Source: an uncultured Parabacteroides sp.
GTDB lineage: Bacteria; Bacteroidota; Bacteroidia; Bacteroidales; Tannerellaceae
NCBI GenBank assembly: GCA_937894065.1
Contig: CALCST010000020.1
Location: forward strand, 1-60,607
Direction: 5' to 3'
Length of the DNA stretch: 60,607 nt
Part shown: one piece after another, positions 1-8,154 of the stretch
Layout: each line of letters opens with the position of its first letter
How positions within the stretch are numbered: the stretch's first letter is position 1
Translations under genes and position numbers: made by a program
The notes under the pieces: model-generated
Told to the model about the DNA's origin: nothing
What the model saw: only the letters and a program-made list of their open reading frames with translations
Database searches by the model: none

Positions 1-2
1 TC

Positions 3-119
3 CGAAAGAAAATTGAATTACTTACGGAAGAAAAACAAATTTGTTTCGGAAGAAACAGCAGGGATGATAATAGATAGTGGAACAAAGGATAAATTGAACA
101 GATATTTATGTTATTTTAA
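3..119 (+). pseudogene. Decayed 3' end of a TPR/HTH regulator gene
   Basis: Read in the frame that ends at the TAA at 117-119, this stretch gives pieces matching the C-terminus of the two intact regulators at 1037 and 5320: IELL early on and a tail like EQIFMLF against their EEIIRLF. Two in-frame stops (near 75 and 90) and several indels separate the pieces. The final TTATTTTAAC is shared with the intact genes and leads straight into the same operator half-site. The gene would begin outside the window. Inferred to be a dead paralogue; the alignment is short, so confidence is moderate. Confidence 0.5.
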
Positions 120-125
120 CGGTAG

Positions 126-232
126 GGTGTCAGGTGAAAAATCTTGTAATTTGGGTTTATTTGTTTGATAAATATGATGTTAAGTCTGTTTGGTGGTGTC
201 CGGTTAATCTGATGTTTTTACTTATATATTTG
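126..232 (+). promoter_or_regulatory. Operator-promoter copy 1 (69-bp-spaced direct repeat plus TAnnTTTG)
   Basis: GGTGTCAGGT at 126 and GGTGTCCGGTTAAT at 195 are direct half-sites 69 bp apart. A TATATATTTG box (Bacteroidetes -7 element) ends at 232, 37 bp after the start of the second half-site. The same two spacings recur in three other copies in the window. The central part resembles copy 4 (TTGATAAATATG, TTAAGTCT) more than copies 2 and 3. The predicted transcript starts about 240 and would read the lipoprotein gene at 436 after a leader of about 200 bases. Confidence 0.75.
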
Positions 233-435
233 CGATTAAGATTTAAATAGGTTGGGTTTTGGTTACTACCTAATATGTTTCTGCTGTTTATTATTCAAAG
301 AATTTACCATTAAAATATAAATCAATATCAAAAATGATACAGTAATACTGTACATAAGTTATTTACATAAAAAGAAAATGATAGAAATAGAAAGATAAAA
401 ATGGCGTTTTTGTTTAATCCCTAAAATATAGAGTT
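233..435 (+). other. Long AT-rich leader upstream of the 436 lipoprotein
   Basis: About 200 bases between the promoter box ending at 232 and the ATG at 436. No open frame of note and no convincing hairpin were seen. It may be a 5' untranslated leader or the scar of a deleted cargo gene, since the other promoter copies show such scars. Confidence 0.35.
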
Positions 436-945
436 ATGAAGATAAAACAACTATCCGAAACATTTCTTGTGTTATTTTGCATAGGAATGTTGTTGACCAT
501 AAGTACTTCATGTAATAAAGACGATGAAGTCCAGCCTTGGTTTGATAAGATTAAAAATGAACATGTGGAATTAGAATTGATGGATGTACCGGCTTATGTA
601 TTGATGAAAAAACTTGATTGCGTTATTATAACCTATTCAAAGTATATTGATGATTTTCTTGAGCCCCAGGATCCATTTATTTCAAAATACACTAAAAACT
701 CTATGCTTGACACAACTTCCGTAGAAGTTGTAGATATTTTTGATAATGAATATCTGATTGGTGTAAAAGCGTCTGATATTGAAAAATATGATATACCTAT
801 TCCTTCAAAGGTTTATGTTACAGCGTCAGTCACCAACAACAATTCAAGAAACATTAGAGACATGTCAGAAATGGAAGCAGAAAGTGCCCTGAAGCTTGGT
901 GTCAGACCAAAAAAGGCTTATTTGAGGGATATACGATTGAGGTAG
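436..945 (+). CDS. Hypothetical exported lipoprotein
   Basis: A 169-residue protein of unknown function. The N-terminus is a signal peptide (charged MKIK, hydrophobic core, STSC lipobox with Cys26), so it should be a lipoprotein in the cell envelope. The rest is a small mixed alpha/beta domain with no motif I recognise; the C-terminus is basic (RDIRLR). It is the only gene between operator copy 1 and the first regulator and appears to be the cargo of that promoter. No paralogue occurs in the window. The start is supported by the signal peptide beginning immediately at MKIK. Confidence 0.75.
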   Translation: MKIKQLSETFLVLFCIGMLLTISTSCNKDDEVQPWFDKIKNEHVELELMDVPAYVLMKKLDCVIITYSKYIDDFLEPQDPFISKYTKNSMLDTTSVEVVDIFDNEYLIGVKASDIEKYDIPIPSKVYVTASVTNNNSRNIRDMSEMEAESALKLGVRPKKAYLRDIRLR

Positions 946-985
946 TTTGATCTTTCCTTTTTGATTATTTTGTATAATTGTGCTG

Positions 986-993
986 TAATTTTG
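986..993 (+). promoter_or_regulatory. -7 box of regulator copy 1
   Basis: TAATTTTG fits the TAnnTTTG consensus and lies 43 bases before the ATG at 1037. The second regulator copy has TAACTTTG at the matching place (5269-5276), so the box is conserved although its variable bases differ. It sits at the left edge of the duplicated segment. Confidence 0.55.
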
Positions 994-1036
994 TTTTAGC
1001 TATTGATATTTCTGTTTTATAAAATTAAATCCCCCT

Positions 1037-2812
1037 ATGATAAGAACATATATCTTATATATATTTCTGCTACTTCCGCTACTTATATCCGGTTGCCGGA
1101 ACGATGTCCAAATTTCCACAATATTACAAAGGGCAGACAGTCTGGTTTATACCAATCCGGACAGTGCATACCATTTGCTTTCGTCTTTGCCTTCTCCGGA
1201 GAAAAGTTCTGAGTTGGAATATGCTACATGGTGTCTGTTGATAACTCAGGCAACGGATAAAAGCAATAGGAAACATACTTCGGATTCACTTATACATATA
1301 GCTGTACGTTATTTTTCAGAACATAACGAACAAGGCAGACTTGCTACGGCTTATTATACACAAGGTCGTGTTGAAAAGGAGTTGGGATATAATGACAAGG
1401 CATCGCAATCTTTTCTGAAATCACTGGATATTTCTAAAGGGAGCACTGATTATGATGTGCAGTTTTTAGCTGCTTCGCAGTTGGGAACTCTTTATGCTTA
1501 TTCCAATTTGATTGATAAAGCCTTTGACTCATATAGTCGGGCATTGCATTTTGCAGAATTGGCGAATGATAGCGTTGAATTATCTTATGCATACTCTTAT
1601 TTAGGCAGGATTTATGGATTACAACAGGATTGGGAACAAGCGGAAGATTCGTATAAACGGGCAGTATCTATAGCTGAAAGTATATCATATATACCATCTC
1701 TTAAATTGGGCTTATCAGAATTATCTGGAATTTATACATGTAATGAAAAATATACTGAAGCTTTAGATTGCTTGCAAAGACGATTAAATTTGGAAAAAGA
1801 AGAGTTAACAAATAATATTAATAATATTGCTACTACCTATTTAAGTTTCGGTGATTTATATCGTTATATAAACAAATATGATTTGTCTGTCCATTATTTA
1901 AATAAAGCCTTGCAAACAACGAATTTATATACAAAACGCTCAACTTACCAATGTTTTTATTATTTATATAATCAACAGGGAGATTATCAAAAGGCTGTAG
2001 AATATAATAACTTGTATTGGGAATGTAATGATTCCATTCAGAAAGTTGAGAAGCGCCAGGCTTTGATAGAGGCAGAGGGAAAATATAATAACGAAAAATT
2101 ATTGTCGGAGAAACGTCAGCTTGAATTGGAACATTCCAGACATTTGTTTGTAGGAATAACATTTATATTGTTGATTATTATTGTCTTTCTGATTATTTAT
2201 CTTCATAAGAAACGTGTGATAATAGGTTTGTTGAATGAATTGAATACAATCCGTTACAAAATAGCAAAGAATGAAAACTCCATATATGAATACAAGAGGG
2301 AGATATCCAAACTTACATCATTGCAGTCTGAGGTTGACAATTTACATCAGATAAAGAGTGAAATGGAACAGGAGATGGATAATCTTGTCAAAAACAATGA
2401 TTTACTGAATGAACAGAAGGCTCAGATAATAGTGTCGTTGAAACAAAGGGATAAGGAAATAGAGCAATATGAAGAGCAGATAAGACAAAATAATAATACA
2501 CCTGATATATTGACACGAATTAGCCTGGCGGGAAAGATAGAAGAGGATGATTGGCAAGAGCTGATTTCTTATACGAATGGCTTGCATCTTCAATTCACCA
2601 AGCGATTGAAGAAATCCTATCCTCAATTGCTGGAAACCGATATCCGGTTGTGCTGTCTTATAAAATTAGGATATACGAGGAGTGAGCAAATAGAGTTGCT
2701 TTCGGTTACAGAAGATAATTTCGACAAGAAAAAACAACGTCTCAAAAAGCGTTTTGATAATAACAGGAAGTGGAGAAAGGGCGAGTTTGAGGAGATAATT
2801 AGATTATTTTAA
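1037..2812 (+). CDS. TPR / membrane / HTH-like one-component regulator, copy 1
   Basis: A 591-residue envelope-spanning regulator. Domains in order: signal sequence with a lipobox-like ISGC (Cys20); tetratricopeptide-like helical repeats from about residue 90 to 335; a transmembrane helix at 369-389; a long coiled coil at about 395-485; and a C-terminal helical domain at 490-591 with a basic segment (KKKQRLKKRF) and a GerE/LuxR-like ETDIRLCCLIKLGY core. The layout implies a periplasmic sensor and a cytoplasmic DNA-binding end; ligand and DNA target are unknown. The stop codon lies only six bases before operator copy 2. The protein is identical to the one at 5320-7095. The ATG at 1037 starts the signal peptide. 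Confidence 0.8.
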   Translation: MIRTYILYIFLLLPLLISGCRNDVQISTILQRADSLVYTNPDSAYHLLSSLPSPEKSSELEYATWCLLITQATDKSNRKHTSDSLIHIAVRYFSEHNEQGRLATAYYTQGRVEKELGYNDKASQSFLKSLDISKGSTDYDVQFLAASQLGTLYAYSNLIDKAFDSYSRALHFAELANDSVELSYAYSYLGRIYGLQQDWEQAEDSYKRAVSIAESISYIPSLKLGLSELSGIYTCNEKYTEALDCLQRRLNLEKEELTNNINNIATTYLSFGDLYRYINKYDLSVHYLNKALQTTNLYTKRSTYQCFYYLYNQQGDYQKAVEYNNLYWECNDSIQKVEKRQALIEAEGKYNNEKLLSEKRQLELEHSRHLFVGITFILLIIIVFLIIYLHKKRVIIGLLNELNTIRYKIAKNENSIYEYKREISKLTSLQSEVDNLHQIKSEMEQEMDNLVKNNDLLNEQKAQIIVSLKQRDKEIEQYEEQIRQNNNTPDILTRISLAGKIEEDDWQELISYTNGLHLQFTKRLKKSYPQLLETDIRLCCLIKLGYTRSEQIELLSVTEDNFDKKKQRLKKRFDNNRKWRKGEFEEIIRLF

Positions 2813-2818
2813 CGGGGA

Positions 2819-2925
2819 GGTGTCAGGTGGATAAAGTTGTATATGATATCTAATTGCTTTTAATACTGGAAGTTAATTGCTATTTCTGGTGTCCAGTTAA
2901 TCGGGGAATATTCTATATATCTTTG
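2819..2925 (+). promoter_or_regulatory. Operator-promoter copy 2
   Basis: GGTGTCAGGT at 2819, GGTGTCCAGTTAAT at 2888 (69 bp spacing) and TATCTTTG ending at 2925 (37 bp after the second half-site start). It directly follows the stop codon of regulator copy 1. Its product now runs into a truncated glycosyltransferase gene and then the RiPP precursor and propeller genes at 3500 and 3761. Confidence 0.8.
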
Positions 2926-2957
2926 GACCGAAACATATAACAATTATATTTAATATT

Positions 2958-3416
2958 ACAAAACTTCGATTAATTATTGCAGGAGATGGTAGTTTTGATC
3001 AAATATTAGCATTACTTAATCCTATTTGGAATAAAGTTACATGTACAGGATTTGTAAATAAATCTGTTTTATACGAATTGTTGTCAATTGGTGATATTGG
3101 TGTTTCACCGTCTTTGCATGAAGAGTTTGGATTCGTAGCATTGGAAATGATGATGATGAAACTACCCTTAATTGCTGGTAAGACAACAGGTTTGTCAGAA
3201 TTAGTAAAAAATGAAAAATCAGGTTTATTAGTCCCTATAACAAATAAAGATAGAGAACATAGTATTTCTTTATTATATAATGCCATTAGTGAACTTTAAA
3301 TAGATACTAATAAACGTATAGAAATGGCACAAGAAGGAAGAAGAATTTTTATGGAAAAATATAATTCAATGATTTTTGGAGAAGAAATGAACAATTTTTA
3401 TAGTAGTCTATATTAG
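2958..3416 (+). pseudogene. Truncated GT4-type glycosyltransferase (C-terminal fragment, nonsense codon)
   Basis: The frame beginning at 2958 reads LRLIIAGDGS, then CTGFV, then the EX7E signature HEEFGFVALE and KLPLIAGKTTGLSELV, typical of the C-terminal Rossmann domain of GT4 retaining glycosyltransferases. The N-terminal half is missing and there is no start codon. An in-frame TAA at 3297-3299 interrupts the gene, and the frame then continues to a TAG at 3414. GT4 enzymes accompany GG-leader RiPP precursors in Bacteroidales (the TIGR04157 group, from memory), and such a precursor follows at 3500. Inferred to be the remnant of a RiPP tailoring enzyme brought in by recombination exactly at the end of the duplicated promoter segment. 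Confidence 0.75.
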
Positions 3417-3499
3417 ATAATAGATATAATTGCAATTATAAATAGGTGATTTGTCGAACAGCCTTAAATGGGTAGATGTTAATTAAAATCTCAATCAAA

Positions 3500-3688
3500 A
3501 TGAAAAAACTTTCATTATTAAAATTGAACTATTCAAAAGTTCTTCAACAAGAAGAATTAAAAAGAATCAAAGGTGATAGTTGTAGTTCTTGGTTATGTCA
3601 ATGTAATGGCTCTTGGGGTGGTGAACCAAATGGGTCTCAAACAGTTGATGATAAACTTGAATACAATGATAAAAATGGTTATCTATAA
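3500..3688 (+). CDS. GG-leader RiPP precursor peptide (TIGR04149-like)
   Basis: A 62-residue peptide. The leader MKKLSLLKLNYSKVL followed by QQEELKRIKGD has the pattern of Bacteroidales natural-product precursors (MKKL, spaced leucines, E-E-x-x-x-I-x-G). The presumed core after KG has three cysteines and two tryptophans (CSSWLCQC, GSWGG) and ends in an acidic tail. The ATG at 3500 is preferred to the one at 3476 because the family motif begins there. No radical SAM enzyme, peptidase or exporter gene occurs nearby, only a glycosyltransferase fragment upstream, so modification would need enzymes encoded elsewhere. A propeller gene follows after 72 bases. Confidence 0.7.
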   Translation: MKKLSLLKLNYSKVLQQEELKRIKGDSCSSWLCQCNGSWGGEPNGSQTVDDKLEYNDKNGYL

Positions 3689-3760
3689 ATAATAAAGCGA
3701 TCAAATGAGTGGTTTTATAAACAACTCCTTTGAACATTATAAAAATATATTATTAATCAT

Positions 3761-4933
3761 ATGAATAAGATTTTATTATTAGTTATCACTTTTTTTGCTA
3801 CTTATGTTTATGGGCAAAAAGTACCAATGATGAAAAAGGAAGTATCGGGAAAAGAATATAAAATTAACTTATATGAAGCCTGTAAGAACAAATTGTCTGA
3901 GATTCCAATAAGTCAATTTGCGGAAGATGTGGAATTTATTCCTTTGGAAACAACCGATGACTGTTTAATCGGAGACGCTTGTATTGTTTCATCGATAACA
4001 CAAAAAGATATTTTTATATTTGATTATGAAAGGTGTTACCATTTTGATAGGGATGGTAAATTCTTAAATGCAATAGGTGCTAAAGGAAATGGACCTGGTG
4101 AATATACGAAACCGATGAAATGTATTGTAGATACATTAAATCAATGGGTTTATTTTCCTGATCATTGGACGGGCAGATTACTTAAATATGATTATTCAGG
4201 TAATTTTTTAGAAGAATCACATCCCAAAGGTCTTAGTAGCCTTACTTGGTTGCATAACCCTATGGAATTTTTGTTCGGAGATAGTTTTTATCAATATGCT
4301 GAAAAAAAAGAACGATTTAGTATTTTCTTTTATTCCCTTAAGGGGAAAAAACTGTTATCAAAGATGAAATGTGAATACGAAAAAGATATTCCTAAATTAA
4401 TGATATGTGATCCAACTGTTTATAATTATCGAGGTAATACTTTCATAAAAGACTTTTGGTGTGATACCATCTATCAATTAACTAATCCACATAAATTGGT
4501 ATCACATGCTATTATCAATAGAGGTCATTGGGGATACCGAACTCAAGATGACAAATCGTTAATTACGGGGAAAAAGGATTCAGAAGAACAAATCACTATT
4601 GCAGTTCATACAATTGTAGAAACAGATCGTTTCTTTTTTATAGGGTCAAACCAAGGAAAAGTTATCTATGATAAACAATTAAACAAAACTGTAGCTTTAG
4701 ATTATGATATACCATTCATGGATGATTTATATGGAAGTCCAGGATTAATATATTATCCGTCAATATCTAACAAAAATGAAATTTATCAGGCTATACATGC
4801 CCATAAATTTCTTGAAGGAAGAAAAAGCAAACATTCTATCTCCGATTCTAGATATAATGTTTATCAGAAAATAATTGATAATCTTACAGAAGATGACAAT
4901 CCAGTGATTATGATTGTAAAAGTTATAAGGTAA
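3761..4933 (+). CDS. 6-bladed beta-propeller protein (DUF5128-like), secreted
   Basis: A 390-residue exported protein of the Bacteroidales 6-bladed beta-propeller family. A signal peptide ends near YVYGQ (residue 18-19), with no lipobox, unlike its paralogues at 8249, 9568 and 10776. Family marks: VEFIPLETTDDCLIGD near residue 57, FDRDGKFLNAIG then KGNGPGEY near 95-115, and the C-terminal EDDNPV just before a last beta strand. The biochemical role is unknown; propellers usually bind ligands or protein partners. It lies downstream of the RiPP precursor and under operator copy 2 if no terminator intervenes. Confidence 0.8.
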   Translation: MNKILLLVITFFATYVYGQKVPMMKKEVSGKEYKINLYEACKNKLSEIPISQFAEDVEFIPLETTDDCLIGDACIVSSITQKDIFIFDYERCYHFDRDGKFLNAIGAKGNGPGEYTKPMKCIVDTLNQWVYFPDHWTGRLLKYDYSGNFLEESHPKGLSSLTWLHNPMEFLFGDSFYQYAEKKERFSIFFYSLKGKKLLSKMKCEYEKDIPKLMICDPTVYNYRGNTFIKDFWCDTIYQLTNPHKLVSHAIINRGHWGYRTQDDKSLITGKKDSEEQITIAVHTIVETDRFFFIGSNQGKVIYDKQLNKTVALDYDIPFMDDLYGSPGLIYYPSISNKNEIYQAIHAHKFLEGRKSKHSISDSRYNVYQKIIDNLTEDDNPVIMIVKVIR

Positions 4934-4989
4934 AAATTATGATTGTTCAAACTAAAAATAAAAACAAATATTATTTTTCTTCCAATAAA

Positions 4990-5040
4990 ATAGCAGTCCG
5001 TTATAATGTAGGTACCCTTTCTGTAGGTTATAAGTTCTGA
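4990..5040 (+). pseudogene. 3' remnant of an outer-membrane barrel gene
   Basis: The last 16 codons plus stop, IAVRYNVGTLSVGYKF, match the C-terminus of the barrel protein at 7326-7907 (VAVRYNVGTLSVGYKF), and the similarity carries on through the following hairpin and about 150 bases. The rest of the gene is absent. This shows that a barrel gene once stood before the second regulator copy. Confidence 0.85.
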
Positions 5041-5057
5041 AAACATTTATGAAGGTT

Positions 5058-5090
5058 GAGTTAAAGGAGTTAGCTTTACTCCTTTAACTC
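5058..5090 (+). terminator. Hairpin after the barrel-gene remnant
   Basis: A perfect 13-bp stem (GAGTTAAAGGAGT / ACTCCTTTAACTC) around a short loop. The same stem with a different loop follows the intact barrel gene at 7925-7959. There is no clear T-tract, so termination is inferred from position. Confidence 0.55.
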
Positions 5091-5268
5091 GATAATATTA
5101 TGAAGCAGACTATTTTATTAGCTATTAGCTTGTTTTTTAATAATGAATAATCATTTCCAAAAGAAAATCCAATTACATACGTAATTATTTTGATGGATTA
5201 TTAAAGTGATTTACTGCAGAAATAATCTTTTATCAGTTGCGAATATTGTATTATGTATAATTGTTCCA
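5091..5268 (+). other. Decaying intergenic sequence, paralogous to 7960-8100
   Basis: No gene seen. Scattered matches to the sequence after the intact barrel gene (AATATTATGAA, TTCCAAAAGAAAA, GTGATTT) show a shared origin. TTG at 5246-5248 lies 20 bases before the -7 box of regulator copy 2 and may be its -33 element. Confidence 0.5.
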
Positions 5269-5276
5269 TAACTTTG
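5269..5276 (+). promoter_or_regulatory. -7 box of regulator copy 2
   Basis: TAACTTTG, with a TTG 20 bases upstream, fits the Bacteroidetes promoter pattern. It lies 43 bases before the ATG at 5320 and matches TAATTTTG of regulator copy 1. Confidence 0.6.
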
Positions 5277-5319
5277 TTTTAGCTATTGATATTTCTGTTT
5301 TATAAAATTAAATCCCCCT

Positions 5320-7095
5320 ATGATAAGAACATATATCTTATATATATTTCTGCTACTTCCGCTACTTATATCCGGTTGCCGGAACGATGTCCAAATTTCC
5401 ACAATATTACAAAGGGCAGACAGTCTGGTTTATACCAATCCGGACAGTGCATACCATTTGCTTTCGTCTTTGCCTTCTCCGGAGAAAAGTTCTGAGTTGG
5501 AATATGCTACATGGTGTCTGTTGATAACTCAGGCAACGGATAAAAGCAATAGGAAACATACTTCGGATTCACTTATACATATAGCTGTACGTTATTTTTC
5601 AGAACATAACGAACAAGGCAGACTTGCTACGGCTTATTATACACAAGGTCGTGTTGAAAAGGAGTTGGGATATAATGACAAGGCATCGCAATCTTTTCTG
5701 AAATCACTGGATATTTCTAAAGGGAGCACTGATTATGATGTGCAGTTTTTAGCTGCTTCGCAGTTGGGAACTCTTTATGCTTATTCCAATTTGATTGATA
5801 AAGCCTTTGACTCATATAGTCGGGCATTGCATTTTGCAGAATTGGCGAATGATAGCGTTGAATTATCTTATGCATACTCTTATTTAGGCAGGATTTATGG
5901 ATTACAACAGGATTGGGAACAAGCGGAAGATTCGTATAAACGGGCAGTATCTATAGCTGAAAGTATATCATATATACCATCTCTTAAATTGGGCTTATCA
6001 GAATTATCTGGAATTTATACATGTAATGAAAAATATACTGAAGCTTTAGATTGCTTGCAAAGACGATTAAATTTGGAAAAAGAAGAGTTAACAAATAATA
6101 TTAATAATATTGCTACTACCTATTTAAGTTTCGGTGATTTATATCGTTATATAAACAAATATGATTTGTCTGTCCATTATTTAAATAAAGCCTTGCAAAC
6201 AACGAATTTATATACAAAACGCTCAACTTACCAATGTTTTTATTATTTATATAATCAACAGGGAGATTATCAAAAGGCTGTAGAATATAATAACTTGTAT
6301 TGGGAATGTAATGATTCCATTCAGAAAGTTGAGAAGCGCCAGGCTTTGATAGAGGCAGAGGGAAAATATAATAACGAAAAATTATTGTCGGAGAAACGTC
6401 AGCTTGAATTGGAACATTCCAGACATTTGTTTGTAGGAATAACATTTATATTGTTGATTATTATTGTCTTTCTGATTATTTATCTTCATAAGAAACGTGT
6501 GATAATAGGTTTGTTGAATGAATTGAATACAATCCGTTACAAAATAGCAAAGAATGAAAACTCCATATATGAATACAAGAGGGAGATATCCAAACTTACA
6601 TCATTGCAGTCTGAGGTTGACAATTTACATCAGATAAAGAGTGAAATGGAACAGGAGATGGATAATCTTGTCAAAAACAATGATTTACTGAATGAACAGA
6701 AGGCTCAGATAATAGTGTCGTTGAAACAAAGGGATAAGGAAATAGAGCAATATGAAGAGCAGATAAGACAAAATAATAATACACCTGATATATTGACACG
6801 AATTAGCCTGGCGGGAAAGATAGAAGAGGATGATTGGCAAGAGCTGATTTCTTATACGAATGGCTTGCATCTTCAATTCACCAAGCGATTGAAGAAATCC
6901 TATCCTCAATTGCTGGAAACCGATATCCGGTTGTGCTGTCTTATAAAATTAGGATATACGAGGAGTGAGCAAATAGAGTTGCTTTCGGTTACAGAAGATA
7001 ATTTCGACAAGAAAAAACAACGTCTCAAAAAGCGTTTTGATAATAACAGGAAGTGGAGAAAGGGCGAGTTTGAGGAGATAATTAGATTATTTTAA
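5320..7095 (+). CDS. TPR / membrane / HTH-like one-component regulator, copy 2
   Basis: A 591-residue protein identical at every residue to the one at 1037-2812: Cys20 lipobox-like signal, TPR-like helices to about 335, transmembrane helix 369-389, coiled coil to about 485, and a basic HTH-like C-terminal domain. It is preceded by a barrel-gene remnant and followed six bases after the stop by operator copy 3, which precedes the intact barrel gene and propeller genes. Two identical regulators in front of two near-identical operators suggest they act on the same sites. Identity of the coding parts next to diverged 3' flanks points to recent duplication or gene conversion. Confidence 0.8.
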   Translation: MIRTYILYIFLLLPLLISGCRNDVQISTILQRADSLVYTNPDSAYHLLSSLPSPEKSSELEYATWCLLITQATDKSNRKHTSDSLIHIAVRYFSEHNEQGRLATAYYTQGRVEKELGYNDKASQSFLKSLDISKGSTDYDVQFLAASQLGTLYAYSNLIDKAFDSYSRALHFAELANDSVELSYAYSYLGRIYGLQQDWEQAEDSYKRAVSIAESISYIPSLKLGLSELSGIYTCNEKYTEALDCLQRRLNLEKEELTNNINNIATTYLSFGDLYRYINKYDLSVHYLNKALQTTNLYTKRSTYQCFYYLYNQQGDYQKAVEYNNLYWECNDSIQKVEKRQALIEAEGKYNNEKLLSEKRQLELEHSRHLFVGITFILLIIIVFLIIYLHKKRVIIGLLNELNTIRYKIAKNENSIYEYKREISKLTSLQSEVDNLHQIKSEMEQEMDNLVKNNDLLNEQKAQIIVSLKQRDKEIEQYEEQIRQNNNTPDILTRISLAGKIEEDDWQELISYTNGLHLQFTKRLKKSYPQLLETDIRLCCLIKLGYTRSEQIELLSVTEDNFDKKKQRLKKRFDNNRKWRKGEFEEIIRLF

Positions 7096-7101
7096 CTGGG
7101 A

Positions 7102-7208
7102 GGTGTCAGGTAAATAAAGTTGTATATGATATCTAATTACTTCTAATACTGGTAGTTAATTGCTGTTTCTGGTGTCCAGTTAATCGGGAAATATTCTATA
7201 TATCTTTG
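7102..7208 (+). promoter_or_regulatory. Operator-promoter copy 3
   Basis: GGTGTCAGGT at 7102, GGTGTCCAGTTAAT at 7171 (69 bp) and TATCTTTG ending at 7208 (37 bp). It is the closest relative of copy 2, with nine differences over 147 bases, none inside the half-sites or the -7 box. The predicted transcript starts about 7215 and reads the barrel gene at 7326. Confidence 0.8.
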
Positions 7209-7325
7209 CACCGAAACATATAACAATTATATTTAATATTATGAATGGATTAGATATTTAAATTGTATATCGTCTGTTAGAATAACTCGTAAATAAAACT
7301 ATAATGAATTAAATGGTAAAAAGTT

Positions 7326-7907
7326 ATGAAAAAGGTTTGTTTGTTTTTGCTATTAATGTTTAATGTATTTATAGCAAGTGCGCAATTTACAGTAGCTCCA
7401 GAATTGGGACTTTCAGCATTGAGTTACAATGGTGCCGGTGTTGGTTGGAAACCGGCGATAAAAGTAGGAGCATCCGTAGAGTATATGTTCCAATCCAATT
7501 TCTCTATAGAATCTGGATTGTTTTATACCCAGAGAGGATATTCCAAAGCTTTGGTAGATATACCACATGATATTTATAAGGCAGAAGCTCCATCTTTGGT
7601 CCGTCACCTTTTGCAGATGCCAATTCATGCACGTTATTCCTGGAATATAGCTGATGAAACCCGTTTGTTTGTAAGTGCAGGTCCTTATATAGGATTGTAT
7701 TTGTCAAATAACTGGAAAAACACTCAGTTATATAAAGATTCGAGAGCGGGAAACACCTTTGACTGGGGATTTTCAGCTTCAGCCGGTGTTGAGGTTAAGC
7801 GAATGTTTTTCCGATTGGGATATGATATCTCACTTGGAAATGAGTTTGGAGATGGAGTAGCAGTCCGTTATAATGTAGGTACTCTTTCTGTAGGTTATAA
7901 GTTCTGA
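7326..7907 (+). CDS. Outer-membrane beta-barrel protein (PorT/OmpA-barrel-like)
   Basis: A 193-residue protein with a clean signal peptide (MKKVCLFLLLMF to ASAQ) followed by alternating beta-strand segments typical of small 8-strand barrels. It opens with FTVAPELGLSALSY and ends in a terminal strand GTLSVGYKF with the C-terminal Phe expected of outer-membrane proteins. It is predicted to sit in the outer membrane; substrate unknown. It is the first gene after operator copy 3 and is followed by a hairpin at 7925-7959. A 3' fragment of a sister gene lies at 4990-5040. Confidence 0.8.
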   Translation: MKKVCLFLLLMFNVFIASAQFTVAPELGLSALSYNGAGVGWKPAIKVGASVEYMFQSNFSIESGLFYTQRGYSKALVDIPHDIYKAEAPSLVRHLLQMPIHARYSWNIADETRLFVSAGPYIGLYLSNNWKNTQLYKDSRAGNTFDWGFSASAGVEVKRMFFRLGYDISLGNEFGDGVAVRYNVGTLSVGYKF

Positions 7908-7924
7908 AAACATTTATGAAGGTT

Positions 7925-7959
7925 GAGTTAAAGGAGTAAAGTAATAACTCCTTTAACTC
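7925..7959 (+). terminator. Hairpin after the barrel gene
   Basis: The 13-bp stem GAGTTAAAGGAGT / ACTCCTTTAACTC is identical to that at 5058-5090, but the loop differs in length and sequence. Conserved stem with changed loop suggests the structure matters. T-tract weak. Confidence 0.55.
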
Positions 7960-8154
7960 TTGATTGATAATATTATGAAACTGAATAGCTTTTTAGCTAT
8001 TTGTTGTTGTTCAAGTGATGAATAAATATTCCCAAAAGAAAACCGATTATATCTGGAAGCGTTTTTGATAGATTATGGAAGTGATTTTTTTTGATGGTAG
8101 TATAATCTTTTGTTTGTTGTTATGTTTTTTATATGGTTATTTCTTAAGTTTTTT

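Larger units (their letters stand above)
990..2958 (+). repeat. Long direct repeat, left copy
   Basis: This segment matches 5273-7241 without gaps (offset 4283). The regulator part shows no difference where compared and encodes identical proteins. The 147 bases after the stop codon differ at nine positions. The match ends abruptly at 2958/7241, where a glycosyltransferase fragment begins on this side and unrelated sequence on the other. Confidence 0.9.
5273..7241 (+). repeat. Long direct repeat, right copy
   Basis: Partner of 990-2958, in the same orientation at an offset of 4283 bases. Recombination between the copies would remove the RiPP precursor, the propeller gene at 3761 and one regulator. 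Confidence 0.9.

Noticed and set aside
1003..1212. A 69-residue frame overlapping the start of regulator copy 1 (and its twin at 5286-5495)
   Set aside because: It lies in another frame over the regulator gene, has no family features, and is duplicated only because the regulator is duplicated.
3078..3299. A 73-residue start-to-stop frame that could be called a small gene
   Set aside because: It is the inner part of the truncated glycosyltransferase; coding similarity extends before its ATG and after its stop codon, so it is a pseudogene fragment.
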